64,000 nt of DNA from Apodemus sylvaticus (taxonomy: Eukaryota; Chordata; Mammalia; Rodentia; Muridae): assembly GCF_947179515.1 (NCBI RefSeq), contig NC_067495.1:91115423-91179422 (forward strand). The letters are read 5' to 3'. A program made the position numbers and the translations under genes. Below, piece after piece: positions 1-11,498 of this stretch. The first letter of the stretch is position 1; each line of letters starts with the position of its first letter. The notes below the pieces were generated by a model. The model was not told the origin of the DNA. It saw only the letters and a list, made by a program, of their open reading frames with translations, and made no database searches.

Positions 1-218
1 GGAGGAGGAGAGGAGGAGAGGAGGGGAGGAGGAGAGGAGGAGGAGAGAAGGAGGAGGAAGAGAAGGAGAGGAGGAGGAAGAGAAGAAGGAGAGGAGGAGG
101 AGGAAGAAGAAAAGAAAAAGGAAGAAAGGAATGAAGGAAGAAAGGAAGGAAGGAAGGAAGGAAGGAAGGAAGGAAGGAAGGAAGGAAGGAAGGAAGGAAG
201 GAAGGAAAGGAAAGGAAA
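1..218. repeat. Polypurine tract, (GGA)n grading into (GGAA)n
   Basis: The first 218 bases are almost pure A/G on the plus strand: GGA/GAGGA units first, then a fairly regular GGAA tetranucleotide run from about 141. It is cut by the window edge. It is a microsatellite with no coding signal. Long polypurine tracts can adopt triplex (H-DNA) structure; that is general knowledge, not shown here. Confidence 0.95.
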
Positions 219-889
219 TTCTTTCAAGGGAGGAGAGTGTCAGAAAGTGTCATCTTAATTGCAGGGTGGAAGGTTACATGTTAAATCAATTTTAGGCTCA
301 CCTATAACTACTAAAGCAGGGAGAGTTCCTGAAAGAACCTTGTATTATTATTTGGTGTTTAGAAGAATGTAGAATTGTACACTTGACTCTTATCTGAAGA
401 ATCCTGGAGCAGAATGCAAGTTGAAAGAACTCAAGAGTTGTGGGACAAACAGGGATGGAAGGTTACAATGTTCCCATGGGACAGACCGTTGTTTGTTGTT
501 ATTGTTTGTTTGTTTTTATTTCTATGTGTATCTAGCAGTATAGCACAAAATGGGAATCCCAGAAGACATCTATGTGGTTAAAAGCTGAAAAGGAAATCTG
601 TCAGTTCATACATTGTTCCTATAAGGGAGCAGTACAGGGCAAAGATGCTTACTAAGGTGATAAGGAATGGAGAAGGGCTTTCTGAACAACTATGAAAGCC
701 TGATCTAAAACGACAGTATTTGGGGGTGCTTACCTCACAAAGTACCTTGGTAGTTAATTATACCACCTCTACCACCTCTGGTCAGTTGAGTTTTTCACTG
801 TTGTGGCTTAGATATGAAGTACCACACACCGAGAAGGCTCATGTATTCAACACAACAATAGCAAGAGCCTGAGAGAAGAGGGGGTATGG
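219..889. other. Unassigned intergenic sequence
   Basis: I recognise no gene, SINE or L1 here. It contains a T/G-rich stretch near 488-520. Short ORFs are not supported by any motif. Confidence 0.5.
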
Positions 890-957
890 GGGGGTACACA
901 GGCATACATGCAGGCAAAGCATCCATAGACATCCATAGGCATAAAATAAAAAAAATT
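890..957 (+). mobile_element. B3/B2-type SINE 3' end fragment
   Basis: The stretch GTACACAGGCATACATGCAG and the following CATA-rich text ending in ATAAAATAAAAAA match the typical 3' tail of rodent B2/B3 SINEs. Only the tail is recognisable, so it is a fragment. Confidence 0.55.
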
Positions 958-1189
958 TCAAACAGAAGAATTCAGAGTGAGGGGAGAAATCAGGTTTATT
1001 CTTTTTTCTTTTTTTTTCCAGAAAATTCTGCCATGAGAAATAAGTCAAGATCCCATTCTAAGGGTAATGTCCCATGAACTTATTACCTTCCACCAGGCCT
1101 CACCTCTTAAAGGTTCTACCACCTTTTAATATCACCAAGGAATTAAGGAATTCCAGGCAGAGTTAACACAAATAGAGAAGCCATAAAAA

Positions 1190-1446
1190 CAGTGGTTCTC
1201 AACCTGTGAATCACGACCCATTTAGGAGTTCAAAGACACTTCCACATAGTTCACATATCAGATATCTTGCATATCAGATATTTATATTTAGATTACCGTT
1301 CATAACAGTAGCAAAATTACAGTTATAAAATAGCAATGAAAGATTTTTATGGTTGGGGGTCACCAGAACATGAGGAACTGTATTAAAGGAACACAGCATT
1401 AGAAAGGAGATGTTTCTAATGGTTTCTACATAGTTGAAAACCATGA
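1190..1446. mobile_element. Non-autonomous hAT-type DNA transposon (URR1-like)
   Basis: The element opens with CAGTGGTTCTCAACCTG and ends near 1446 with a decayed inverted copy (AGTTGAAAACCATG). The interior contains the repeated phrase CATATCAGATAT and GGTTGGGGGTCACCAGAACA. I recognise this layout as a short rodent hAT-family element often labelled URR1. The family name is from memory. There is no transposase, so it is a MITE-like passenger. The 3' inverted repeat is degenerate and I could not settle the 8-bp target duplication. Confidence 0.65.
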
Positions 1447-2229
1447 CCTTAAGATTTTCTTTCAACCTGATCTCTTTTTATCGTATATGTTCTGCCTTGG
1501 GTAGCATCATTTTCTACAGTTTCATTTCCCCTGATAACTCTAATCTTGGCTCTGCATACTAGATTGTGTCCCGATCCTCAGACGTATATTTAGTGACTAC
1601 TATCCTCACTTCAATGATCACAACCAGCCACTTAAAATTCAATTATTCCAAGCTTGAGCTTCATCTTTATTCCAACTTTATTTTTGTCCCCAATATTTCC
1701 TAGCCCAGTCATCAGCATTATCAACTACCCAATAGCATAAGCTAGAAATTGTTCTCACGCCTACGTAGTCTCTAGATCTTGTTGTTCTTACATCTGCGTG
1801 AAGTCTGAATTCATTTGTAATGTCACTAATTAACTCAGACTGAAATCTCTCATCTAGACTAAATCAGACTTCAAAGTCTTACCTTGTTCCCATAACTCTT
1901 AGAACTGAGACTTTTCCTGGCTTGGAATGGCCCCTGCCTATCTTGCACATCTTCTACTAGTCCTTGTTCTTGACCATTTGGCTTCCAGCCAAACTAAATG
2001 ATTTGCATTTCCTCCAAAACATGAAATTCTCTCAGTGTCATCTGCCAGTATTAATTCTTCTCTAGACTAACTCTGACTCTGCCTTGAATTCAGAGGTGAC
2101 CTCCTATGGAAAGCCTTCCCTGAATTCCTCCAAGGTGGTTGTCAATGCTCAGGTCTCCTATTAGCCCACTGTACCCTTTATTTCAAACTCTTTTTCCAGA
2201 TGGCTACTTTATTGTGGTGGTGGGAATAG

Positions 2230-2230
<1 letters not shown>
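1447..2230. other. Unassigned intergenic sequence
   Basis: AT-rich, CT-phrased sequence with no recognised repeat or coding pattern. Nothing supported. Confidence 0.45.

Positions 2231-2264
<34 letters not shown>
2231..2264. repeat. (GCT)11 trinucleotide microsatellite
   Basis: Eleven uninterrupted GCT units followed by an interrupted GTTGATGCTG tail. The surrounding ORF (2139-2387) gives a leucine run only because of the repeat, so I do not call it a gene. Confidence 0.97.
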
Positions 2265-2267
<3 letters not shown>

Positions 2268-3261
2268 ATGCTGTGGGAAGAACTCAAGGCCTTGTGTATG
2301 CCAGGCAATCACTGTACCTTTGAGTTATATGCCCAGTATCTCAGCTTTCTATTTGAATTGTATGTCACTACTAAAATTTCTGTTTAGACTTCCTGTGTTT
2401 TGTATGCCAAAGAACTCACTGATAATTGTCTCAAGGGACTAGTTCTCAACTAGGAATAATACTGACACCATTCCCATGGGTCAATTCGTGTTTTCTAGAA
2501 ACATTTATGGTTGTCACATTCATGGGAAAATTGCTACTGGTATCTCAGATACAGACCAGGGCTAATGCTTTATATAACCAACCATAGCAAAGAAATTTCC
2601 AACCCAAAACATCCACAGCACTAAAGCTAAGAAACCCTATCTGGTGGTAAGCAGAACACCAACTCCTATATACTTTTGAGCTTTGCTTTTCTTATTTTGA
2701 GTAATATAGCTGCCTGTGAAATTTAGTCCTGTCTTCTGGAGTCTAAGATAATGAAGAACAGGAAAAGGGAGTCATAAAGATAGCTTTGTGGGCTGGGGTT
2801 TCATTTGGTTTTGCTGGATGAGCAAAATTGAGCACTTGAATGTATGTAAAAACCCATATTTGGGGAAACACTCACAGAGACATGGATCGTTTAAAAATAG
2901 CCCAAAATGACTTTAATTAAATTCATGGAAAACTTTAGAGCCACTGTTCTTGGCTCAAACTAAGAACACTAGAGCAAGTTCTACACAAGTACATAAGGAA
3001 ACTATAAGCTAAGCCAGATATAAGGAACTTTACATGTGTCATCTTTTAATACTCAAAGTGGCTCTAGAGAATGAGCATTGTAAAATTATGACTCACAGAA
3101 GTTTGGCACACATTAATGGTAAATGATGAAATAGGAGCTTAAGTTCAGTGTCTATTACACCAAACTAGGATGACTTAATTTTAAAGTACAGCAAATTGAA
3201 GTTCTCAAAGCAAAAGGTGTCTTAATACTTTCAATGCTTTTCAAACTTAGACAAGAAGAAA
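2265..3261. other. Unassigned intergenic sequence
   Basis: No recognisable gene or repeat. Base composition is AT-rich with no open frame showing a known motif. Confidence 0.45.
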
Positions 3262-3350
3262 CAGGGGTGGGGCAAAGTGCCTGGTTAACGTATGTGAATA
3301 CCTGGGTTTAATCCCCAGCATAGAAAACAAAGAAACAACAACAAAAAGCA
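3262..3350 (+). mobile_element. ID-like SINE fragment
   Basis: The phrase GGGTTTAATCCCCAGCATAG resembles the B box of the alanine-tRNA-derived ID family, followed by an A-rich AAC tail. The 5' half is diverged. It is tRNA-derived but is not a tRNA gene. Confidence 0.45.
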
Positions 3351-3730
3351 CGTTGGCATGCTCTCTGAGTTCCTTCAATCTTTCGGGGGGTTTTCTGATT
3401 TTGTTTTTGGTTTTTTTTTCTCACAATTTAATATGACTCATCTCTGTTTGATCTATTTCCACTTGAGGACCTGCCATACCAATAAGATCATATATGGATT
3501 GGGAATCAAAAGATGTGAGCTTATTCAATTAAATCATGTGATCATAAAAATAAGACCGTGACAATTAGCTTATTATTCTTCGGTTTCTCATCTGCAAAAT
3601 AATATGGCTTGATCATGGAAACCAAAGTGTGTAATAGGTGTGATTTATTCTAACAATAAAACTTTTAAATATATAGTTTCAAGGTCACTTTTAGTCCCAG
3701 ACCTACTACTTAACATAAAAGTCCCTAGAA

Positions 3731-3858
3731 ACCTGAATGTGGTGGCACATACTGGTAATTCCAGAACTCAGGAAGTAAAGGCAAGAGGATCAGAAGTTTA
3801 AGTTCAGCTGCATGGTGAGTTTGAGGTCAGCCTGGAATGCAAGAGACTCTGTCCCAGG
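3731..3858 (+). mobile_element. B1 SINE, diverged
   Basis: A 7SL-derived B1 skeleton is visible: GTGGTGGCACATACTGGTAA, then AGAGGATCAGAAGTT, GAGGTCAGCCTGG and GACTCTGTCCC. It is heavily mutated, so it is an old copy. Confidence 0.8.
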
Positions 3859-4454
3859 GGTGGGGGCAGTAAAAATAAGTTTCTTGTACTATATCATCAT
3901 CTCTTTCCTTTCAAAACTTTTACCACCATCTCTTTTTCCCTTAGAGTGCTCCTTAATTCTCCCCCCTCTGCATTCTGTATAGTAGGACACTATCAGTACT
4001 TCAGAACAAAATCACAGGGGTCCTTTTTATGAAATCTGTTACATCACTAACAAACTCCTCAAAACGAGTGACTCATTACATGAGCCAGAATCAGAAAAAC
4101 ATGGACTATACAACATTTCTGCTGTTAGTTGAGAGTGCACTGAATACTGCTTTCTGATGGCTTATCGAGTGTCATAGGAAAGGTGTCCATTTGTAATAGA
4201 GTGTGAATGTCTTACAGTGCTTCAGTTAATTTTCGTTTCACCCAGTGAAAAGAATTCTTCCTGCTGATAATGAAGCATGTTATGATGGTCGGCTACCACA
4301 ACCTACTCTGTTTCTGTCTACTTCAGTGTTACAAGCTTTGTCTTCATGGATCAAGGTCACATTCTCTACTTGCTGTATTGTTTCCTTTCCATTTTTGATA
4401 AAGTGAGCTCAAAAAGAAAATCTCAACCAATATCATGTCCTCCCCTGTGCCCCA
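3859..4454. other. Unassigned intergenic sequence
   Basis: Nothing recognised beyond a C-rich stretch near 3960. Small ORFs are probably chance. Confidence 0.4.
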
Positions 4455-4516
4455 ATGTGTGTATGTGTGCATGTGCATGCGTGCATTTCATCTATACTAT
4501 GTGTGTGTGTGTGTTT
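4455..4516. repeat. GT-rich low-complexity tract
   Basis: Imperfect TGTG/TGCATG repeats ending in a short pure (GT)n at about 4499-4514. Confidence 0.85.
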
Positions 4517-4870
4517 CAAGCACTCTAACGCTGAAGTATTATATCTACAGCCCTAAAAATCACATTAGTTTAATCTCACGTTTTTTTCATCCTAAGCTGT
4601 TGACAATGTTGAAGCTATTCTAACTGTATAGCCAAAGATATGTGAGAATGGAGCTTGACAAAAAGTACATTTCAATTAGATGTACAAGTGGCTACTGGGA
4701 AGCTGCAGCCAATTTGTTGAACTGCGGCACACATTTATAGCAAAAACAAACAAACAAGAAGGGTATTTAGAGTCCAGCCTATCCAAATCTTTCCTATTTG
4801 AAGCTCAATTAATTCATACTCACCTCACCTTAGCATGTTCTGAAAAGGTGAAACATGATTTCCAAAACAA

Positions 4871-5097
4871 TGCTTGAGAGATAGCTCAGTAGATAAGGAC
4901 ACTTGCTGCAAAGCTTGACAATTATAATTCAACCCCCAAACCTTCATTATGAAAGGAAAGAACCAAATCCCACAAGTAGTCCTCTGACCTCCACACAGGC
5001 AGTGTCATATGCATGCACACACACAATAATGTGTGTGTGTGCGTGTGTGTGCACATGTGGATGTGTGTGTCTATGTGTATGATTTCCAATAAAAAGG
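4871..5097 (+). mobile_element. B3-type SINE with expanded (GT)n tail
   Basis: TGCTTGAGAGATAGCTCAGT opens a tRNA-derived B2/B3 head. ACTTGCTGCAAAGCTTGACA, then CCACAAGTAGTCCTCTGACC and CATGCATGCACACACACA follow in family order. The tail (5027-5085) has expanded into GT dinucleotides and ends in AATAAAAAGG. Confidence 0.8.
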
Positions 5098-6190
5098 TAT
5101 TTGGCTAGCAGAGTTAAAGTGAAAATTGGTCTTTCTATTTTCAAAGTACACAGTTGAGGTTCATCTATACTCTATGTCCTTTGATCAGTCCATAATAAAA
5201 TGTTCACAATGACGTCTCTTTTCTTAGGTATTTAAAAATATCAGACTTACAAGCAAAATATTTTTGCAGTCAAATTGGGGGCTTGAAAGACAATATAATA
5301 ATATTTAATAGGACAAAGAAGAAGGATGGTGTCACATTTCATCTTTCTGTTGCTATTTCTAACTGTCCCAGCTAGGGAAGTGGTAGGAAGCAGCTGTTTG
5401 TGTTGCTCTATAGTAGTGAGGCAGAAAGTCAGATAAGAGCGTACGTTCCCCCAAGAAACACTGCACTCGCACCAAAGCTGCTAGCACAGAATGCTCACCA
5501 CTCTGTGTATGTCTCTGTATGTACCAAATCCCTCTCTCTATGGTCTATTTTACCAGCCTTATTTATAAGCTTAATGACAAAAGGATTGCTTATTTGGGGT
5601 CATCATAACACTGGGCAGCAAAAATGAATCCAAGGGACAAGATGTTCCACACATACCTAATAGTACCATTTCTTTTGAGAGACACAGTAATCAAATAGCA
5701 GGGATTTTTTGCTCTTTGGATTCTGAGGGAAAACAAAATGACCTTGGCATCTACCAAATAAGCTCCAGTTCCAAAGATTGAAGTTATTACCCACAATAAG
5801 ATTAGATTCTTCCCTGTGGGAACACATTTGTGTTCAGCAGTCAATTTGGGATTAACCTTTTCAGGGCTGCTGGGGAATTAATTGGTTCTTAACTTCTCTC
5901 TCTGGGCTGCCTTAGGCTCTAGAGGTTTCCATGTGTTCCAAAGGAGATTGGTGCAGGGCAGCCAGCTGTGCAACGATGGCTTATTTACCCATGCTTCTGG
6001 CATAAATTGCTCTGAGTGTGAGAGCTGTAGAACACAGTCCCTCCCAAAGAGCACACAAACCCAGCCCAATGCAGCAGGACTCAATATGGGTGGGGTCCAC
6101 CTAATACAGCAAATGTGTCAGTCTATGAAAGGAAGGGAACTGTGAAAACACCCCAATTATGTTTTTCTTTTTAAATTCTGTTTCTTTTTT
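5098..6190. other. Unassigned sequence, including a moderately GC-rich block at 5850-6145
   Basis: No known repeat seen. The block 5850-6145 is less AT-rich than its surroundings and is open on both strands (87 codons plus, 68 minus), but neither frame shows a domain or a known start context. It could be a conserved noncoding element or chance. Confidence 0.4.
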
Positions 6191-6203
6191 CTTCAATTGT
6201 TCT

Positions 6204-6240
6204 TACCCCCCCCCCCCCACACACACACATACACACACAT
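6204..6240. repeat. Poly(C) followed by (CA)n
   Basis: A run of about 13 C residues runs directly into CACACACACACATACACACACAT. Confidence 0.95.
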
Positions 6241-7056
6241 TACTGTGGATAGGGACAATTAATAAAGACTACCAAAGACCAATAATTAAAGATGGTACTT
6301 CCTCAGGAATTGTGCAATTCAAAATTAGTATACAGCTTAAATATGTGCAATTTCAAAAGGATATTCACTAAAATGTAAGACAATGGCTATTTCATGGAAT
6401 AAACACTTTATTTTTCCCTTTGTGACTTACTAAATTTTCTGTCATGGTCATGTGTTATTTCTGTTTTTTTTTTTTAATTCCTTTTAGAAAAGTGATGTTT
6501 CTACATGGTTACTTTTATTATCCAAACAGTCTATCTCTGAGCACTGTTGAAAAACTGAGAAAGTACAGGGAAAGGCCCAAATGAGGCTATTTCTCCACCC
6601 AGCATTATCGTTGTTTAAAAATCATCACAATGGATGGAGACAAAAAACAACTTTTATCAACAGTGCCTCAACTGGAAAATTATCCACTACAAATCATCCA
6701 GATGAAGAAAGTTTGTGAAAAGACCATTTAGGGGGAGTGATCAGGGTTAGGGGAAGAAATAAGGAATAGTGGACTTTTTAGGGGAAAACATTACCACTGC
6801 TTCAGCCAAGAAACCAAGGAAACAGAAGGATGTAAATGCCAGAGTGCTGTGAGCGTGAGTACTATGGATGAGTAGTTGCCCTGAGGATGCTCTTGTACAG
6901 AAACACAACTACTGCCATGGGATAATGAAAGACAAATCCTCTGACCTCTCTCTTCTCCCAGCATCTGACCTGACCTCCTACTATTTCTATTACTTTACCA
7001 AAAATCAGCAATAAGTCATTAGGCAAAGGAACCAAGAATATACATTAGATATGGGG
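6241..7056. other. Unassigned intergenic sequence
   Basis: AT-rich; no recognised family or coding motif. Confidence 0.4.
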
Positions 7057-7446
7057 TGTGATAGTTTTGTTAACAGGATAATCTAGAAACACCTGAGAAA
7101 GGAGCCTCAATAAGGGGTTGTCTATATGAGGTTGTATTGCCAGTGTGTACATACGGGATTGCTGTGATTACTATTGGTAACGGACATGTGAAGAGCCAGG
7201 CCACTCAATGATGAGAGGCATCATTTCCTAGGCAGAGGATACTGGACTGTGTAAGTAAAGGCTAAGCACAAGTGAAGTATGCATCCATTTCTTCTCTCTC
7301 ATATCGATTATGGATACCATTAGCTTTATTGTGTTCCTGCCCTAACCTCCCCTCAGTAATGGACTGCAATCTGGAAGTTTTAACTAAAATACATCCTTTA
7401 TTTTTGTCAGGATATTATATCTCAGAAGTAGAAAGAGAGTAAGACA
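7057..7446 (+). mobile_element. Degenerate solo LTR, probably rodent MaLR type
   Basis: Begins TGTGATAG and ends GTAAGACA, the TG...CA form of an LTR. The order GAAAGGAGCCTCAATAAGG, AATGGACTGCAATCTGGAAG and a late AT-rich poly(A)-like region matches the LTR family seen more cleanly at 19351-19749 and 37772-38154. It is very diverged. The MaLR assignment is from memory of the family. Confidence 0.55.
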
Positions 7447-7902
7447 AGGGTAAACTTCATAGGAACTAGAGTGGAAATAAGAAGAGTAGATATGGATGGG
7501 GCTATGGGACAGAAAATATCTAGCTCAATCTGTTCCTGTTCCACTTAGAAACACTCACTATGGTATGGTGACTCCTAAAATAATGTATATATTTAACACA
7601 CACACACTAGAACAGTTTGTAGATAAGTGTACACCTGTGAAACCCGCACCACAATCTATGTCATACACACTTCCAGAAGCTTCTAAAGGGGAGAACACAT
7701 GTAAGTTATTGAATGATGCTATCCCCCAAAAGAGCATGGCATTCCATGCCCATCTGTCTTGCCTAGCCTACACATTGTTTCTATCCGTCCACTCATCTGT
7801 ATCCTATAAAATATGCTTTAAAATAAACAAGAAAACTAAGTATTTCATGAGTTCTGTGGGCATAATTAACTAAACTTAAGGAGGAGTTTGGCGAAATGTT
7901 TA

Positions 7903-7938
7903 TCTTTCTTTCTTTTTCTTTCTTTTTTTTTTTTTTTT
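7903..7938. repeat. T/C-rich tract with poly(T)
   Basis: TTTCTTTC units ending in a run of T. It probably represents the reverse-complemented A-rich tail of the adjacent minus-strand ID-like element. Confidence 0.85.
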
Positions 7939-8014
7939 AAGTGCTTTAGAATCAAACCCAGGGCTTCAGTCATGCTAGGCAAGCAATTTGCCACTAAGCT
8001 ATACACTCAGGCCA
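7939..8014 (-). mobile_element. ID-like / B4 SINE fragment
   Basis: On the minus strand this carries the tRNA-like ID head: plus-strand text AATCAAACCCAGGGCTTCAG followed by CTAGGCAAGCAATTTGCCAC and AAGCTATACACTCAGGCC. The preceding poly(T) fits its A-rich tail. Confidence 0.65.
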
Positions 8015-9348
8015 GAGAAGGATTTTGGTAATCCTGGTTTATAACTACTTGGTCCAAAGCACAAAGAAAATAACCTTGGGGTTTGAAATTAACATCTAAA
8101 ATCAGGATAGCCCTAAGGACTGAGCTTCCGGGCTATGGGATCAGATGTTATCTTCAGGTAGCTAACTGTCAGGCTGAAATTGAATTAGAGGGCAACAAAC
8201 TGATATTTGCTGTTTCATCATTGCCTTTTGAGCAAAGAATAATCCCACCATAACACACACACACAAACACACACACACACACACAGGAAATTCTGGTGTT
8301 AGATTCATAATTATTTGATTAAGTATAGGAGACACCAAGTTTGAATGTGTTTGTTTTTTGTTTGTTTGTTTTTACATTTGGTATCAAAGAGATGGAATTT
8401 TTTCTAGAATGGTCGTAGCTCACAGAAATATATATTTCGGGAAGGGGGAAAAAAAAAGAAATGATATGGGATTAGAAACCTTTGATGCTTGGTTACACAT
8501 AATGAGAAACCGCAGTTGCTCTGTGTTCAGTTGTAGAAAGTAAACATCACCAGTGGAATTCATAGATAGTGGCAGACCCAACTATTGCGGAACTAGCTCT
8601 TGGATATGTAATGAAATGAAAAAAAAATAATAAGTATGATAAACAAATAATTGTTTTGTTATCACTACCTGAACAGAATGTTTCATCAGGCTTTGAGGCA
8701 GTGTGTAAGAGTTCAAACCCTGAGCCTCAATGCCATTCAACAGAGAAAAATATGCTGTGGTGACTGAAAGTACCTCTAAGACATTTGGTCACACAAAAAA
8801 ATTAACACAAATGGATGAAAGTGCTAAGAGTAGAGGACATAGTGTGAAAGCATTGCCTCATCTTGTGATTGCCATTAGCCCCCTGAGAAGGCTCCACTGA
8901 AATGGACTCTAATAGCAACTGATATGAGAACAAGACCTTTGGTTTTAAGTGAGACAGTAGAAGAGCAAGTTTGGGCTGATGCAGGATGCCTCGCTCACTG
9001 TGGAACAATCACAGATGGTTGTATGCAATACAAACATACCCCTTCTTCCTAAGGGACACCCAGCCTTGTGGACTGAGAGAAAACAATTACAAAGTCTATT
9101 TGCCCTGGGGAAAAAATGACTGCCTGCTGTCATCTACAAGTGCCACAAGAACATTCTGAAAAAAGTGGCTATATGCAAGCACATGGGACTTGGCTTTTAA
9201 GAGGATCAGCATATTCACCCACTGAATATGCTATCAAGTATGACAAACGCTGTTGTTAAGGAAGCCACTTTAGCATGCATCCCTCATATGATATTACTGC
9301 TACAATGCAGAAAGTCCAAGAAACCCTTATCTAATTTGTTGTCTCACC
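8015..9348. other. Unassigned sequence with a (CA)n at 8252-8285
   Basis: Apart from the CA microsatellite and a (TTTG)n stretch near 8350-8372, I recognise no family. Both strands have short ORFs without motifs. Confidence 0.45.
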
Positions 9349-9387
9349 TTCCCCACCCCCACCCTCACCTCCCACCCCCAACCCCAG
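9349..9387. repeat. C/A-rich low-complexity tract
   Basis: Imperfect CCCCAC/CCCCAA repeats. The coding frame through it is an artefact. Confidence 0.8.
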
Positions 9388-9420
9388 TATTAGGAATGCT
9401 AATAAAAAAATTGGACTGTG

Positions 9421-9512
9421 TTGGAAATGAAGTTCAACAGTTGAGGGCTTGCCTCCATGTATAAAACCCTGGATTCGATCCCCAGCACTGCATAAAGCAA
9501 ATAAAAAGCACC
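9421..9512 (+). mobile_element. ID-like SINE
   Basis: GTTGAGGGCTTGCCTCCATG and ACCCTGGATTCGATCCCCAG preserve the tRNA-like A and B box regions of the rodent ID family, followed by an A-rich tail (AAATAAAAAGC). Confidence 0.65.
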
Positions 9513-10238
9513 CAGTTTATTAACAAGAAAATGGGAGAAAAAAAGCCTAGAGTCTTAGGTCACTTCTCAAGAAAGTAGAAATTTTAAAGTGATTGAGAAA
9601 TAAAATAAAGAAAGCATTGATACAGAAGAATTTGGAAAAGAAAAGACGGTCACTGAACTCATCCTTAGCAGGATGGGAATCTTTAAAGCTTTATGAAGTA
9701 ATCAGATGAGTAACATGGAAGCTGAAAGCAGTAAAAATAACATTTTAATACAGTATAATGGAAAGTTTCGCAGACCAACAGGAGCCCATGCTGGTTGCCT
9801 AACATTAAAAATCTTGGAATATGTTTACTGGGTTTACTTCAGTTTAGAGACATTTAAAACGTCCAAGGGCAAAGATCAAAAAGATAAATATGATCTAAAA
9901 TTTCTTAGGGCCTAGTAGTGAAGATGAAGATTGGTAAAAGGAACAGGGTCATTTGGTTATGCCCTCTGCTGGTAACATAAAGCCTTTTGTGAAAGATTGT
10001 AAAATGTTGGAAGTAGAGAAATTAGTTCCTAACAATTAGGAAGACAAACACATAAAGGTTGATAGGGGTATGAAGGTGACCTGTTTAAACAAGCTTTATG
10101 TAAAGACTCCTAGTTCATTTACCTAATTGTTTTATGGGAATGGGTATTATGTCTGGCTGGGAAACACTTTACTCCCTTATTTGATATTGTAAACTATAAG
10201 CCTACCCATAATTACCAAAACTTTCTTTTTACCACTGT

Positions 10239-10239
<1 letters not shown>
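9513..10239. other. Unassigned intergenic sequence
   Basis: AT-rich, no known repeat or coding signature recognised. Confidence 0.4.

Positions 10240-10290
<51 letters not shown>
10240..10290. repeat. (ACT)17 trinucleotide microsatellite
   Basis: About 17 uninterrupted ACT units. It abuts an L1 3' UTR fragment, so it may have grown from that element's A-rich end. Confidence 0.95.
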
Positions 10291-10291
<1 letters not shown>

Positions 10292-10515
10292 ATTCACTTT
10301 ACATTCCACTCACTGCCACATTCCTGGTCACTCCCTCCCACAATAATTCCCCATCCCTCCTTCTCCTTTGAAAGGGCAGGGCCCCCCTGGGTATTCCCCA
10401 GCACTTCAAGTCTCTGCAGGTCTAAGCACATCCTCTCCTAATGAGGCCAGACAAGGCAGACCAGCTAGAAAAACACATCCCACATACAGACAACTCAAAT
10501 GCAGTATTTCTAATA
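10291..10515 (-). mobile_element. L1 3' UTR fragment
   Basis: The plus-strand text GCACATCCTCTCCTAATGAG followed by GCCAGACAAGGCAGACCAGC is shared with the minus-strand L1 3' UTR at 45610-45680 in this window. This marks it as a second, shorter copy of the same 3' UTR type. Confidence 0.65.
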
Positions 10516-11044
10516 GAAATTATGTTAACAGTAAATCTCTAAGTAATCTTGCATAAATTAAATATTGTGCCTCTGACTGATGCTCTCCTATTTCCTCCTC
10601 TCCTTAGTCCATGAAAACCAGTTAGACTCTGCTTTTATAACTATTTTAGATTCGTTATAAGTGATCTCATGCAGTGTTCATAATTCTGTCTAGATTATAT
10701 ACTGAGCATAATATCTTCTAAATTCATCCATGTAAATGACAGGATTCTTCTTCTATTGTAAGTCTAAATATTGACAATTTCGTTTGTTTACTTTCCTCAA
10801 TGCCGTGAATAATGTTTCAATGAACATGACAATACAAATATGTCTTCCAGATGCTGATTTTGTATTTTTTATACATATACCCTAAAAGTCAATTTTGGTA
10901 GTATCTGGTACTTAGGTTTTTGAAGGTTTTGAGGATGCTTTGTGTTGATTTCTACAATGGCTATACTAATTTATACTCTCCCCAACAGCATGAGAGTTTC
11001 CTGTTCTCCGGAGCCTTTCCAGCACCTCTTACCTTTAGTTGGTT

Positions 11045-11196
11045 TTATGCATTTGCTTATTTATTTGGCAGTAAGGCAGAGGGGAGCATGGATGGGAGAG
11101 GACAATTTCTGAAGCTCACTTCTCTTCCTCTATCATGTGGGGCTCAGATCTGCATGCTTGACAGCAGATGTCTTTACCCACTGACCCATCTCATGT
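11045..11196 (-). mobile_element. B3-type SINE inside ancient L1
   Basis: Plus-strand text runs TTATTTATTTGGCAGTAAGG, GGACAATTTCTGAAGCTCAC, ATGTGGGGCTCAGATCTGC and CTTTACCCACTGACCCATCT, the reverse complement of a B3 SINE. It ends where the ancient L1 text resumes. Confidence 0.7.
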
Positions 11197-11272
11197 ACTC
11201 TTTGTAATATTAACCATTCTTATTGTGTAAGCGAATATCTCACTGTGGGTTTGTTTTGTTTTGTGGTGGTTT

Positions 11273-11318
<46 letters not shown>
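11273..11318. repeat. (GT)n microsatellite
   Basis: About 23 uninterrupted GT units. The histidine/threonine-rich minus-strand ORF here is only the translated repeat. Confidence 0.98.
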
Positions 11319-11320
<2 letters not shown>

Positions 11321-11360
11321 CATGTAAGTACACGTGCACATGCCTGCATGTACACATACA

Positions 11361-11498
11361 TTTTTGAGACAAGATGCAGCCCAGGCTGGTCTTGACCATT
11401 CTAAATAGCCAAGAATGACTTTGAACTCCTAATTCTCCTGATTCTGCCTCCAGAATGCTGAAAAGATAAACAAGTGCTGCGACTACCATGCCTAGCTT
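11361..11498 (-). mobile_element. B1 SINE
   Basis: Reverse-complemented B1: TTTTTGAGACAAGATGCAGC, CCAGGCTGGTCTTGACC, ATTCTGCCTCCAGAATGC and GACTACCATGCCTAGC on the plus strand. Confidence 0.85.

Noticed and set aside
2139..2387. 82-codon ORF with a leucine run
   Set aside because: Leucines come from the GCT microsatellite; no start context or homologous motif.
9421..9512. tRNA-like A and B box motifs (also at 3262, 13367, 41958)
   Set aside because: These belong to ID-type SINEs; no complete cloverleaf of a functional tRNA was seen.
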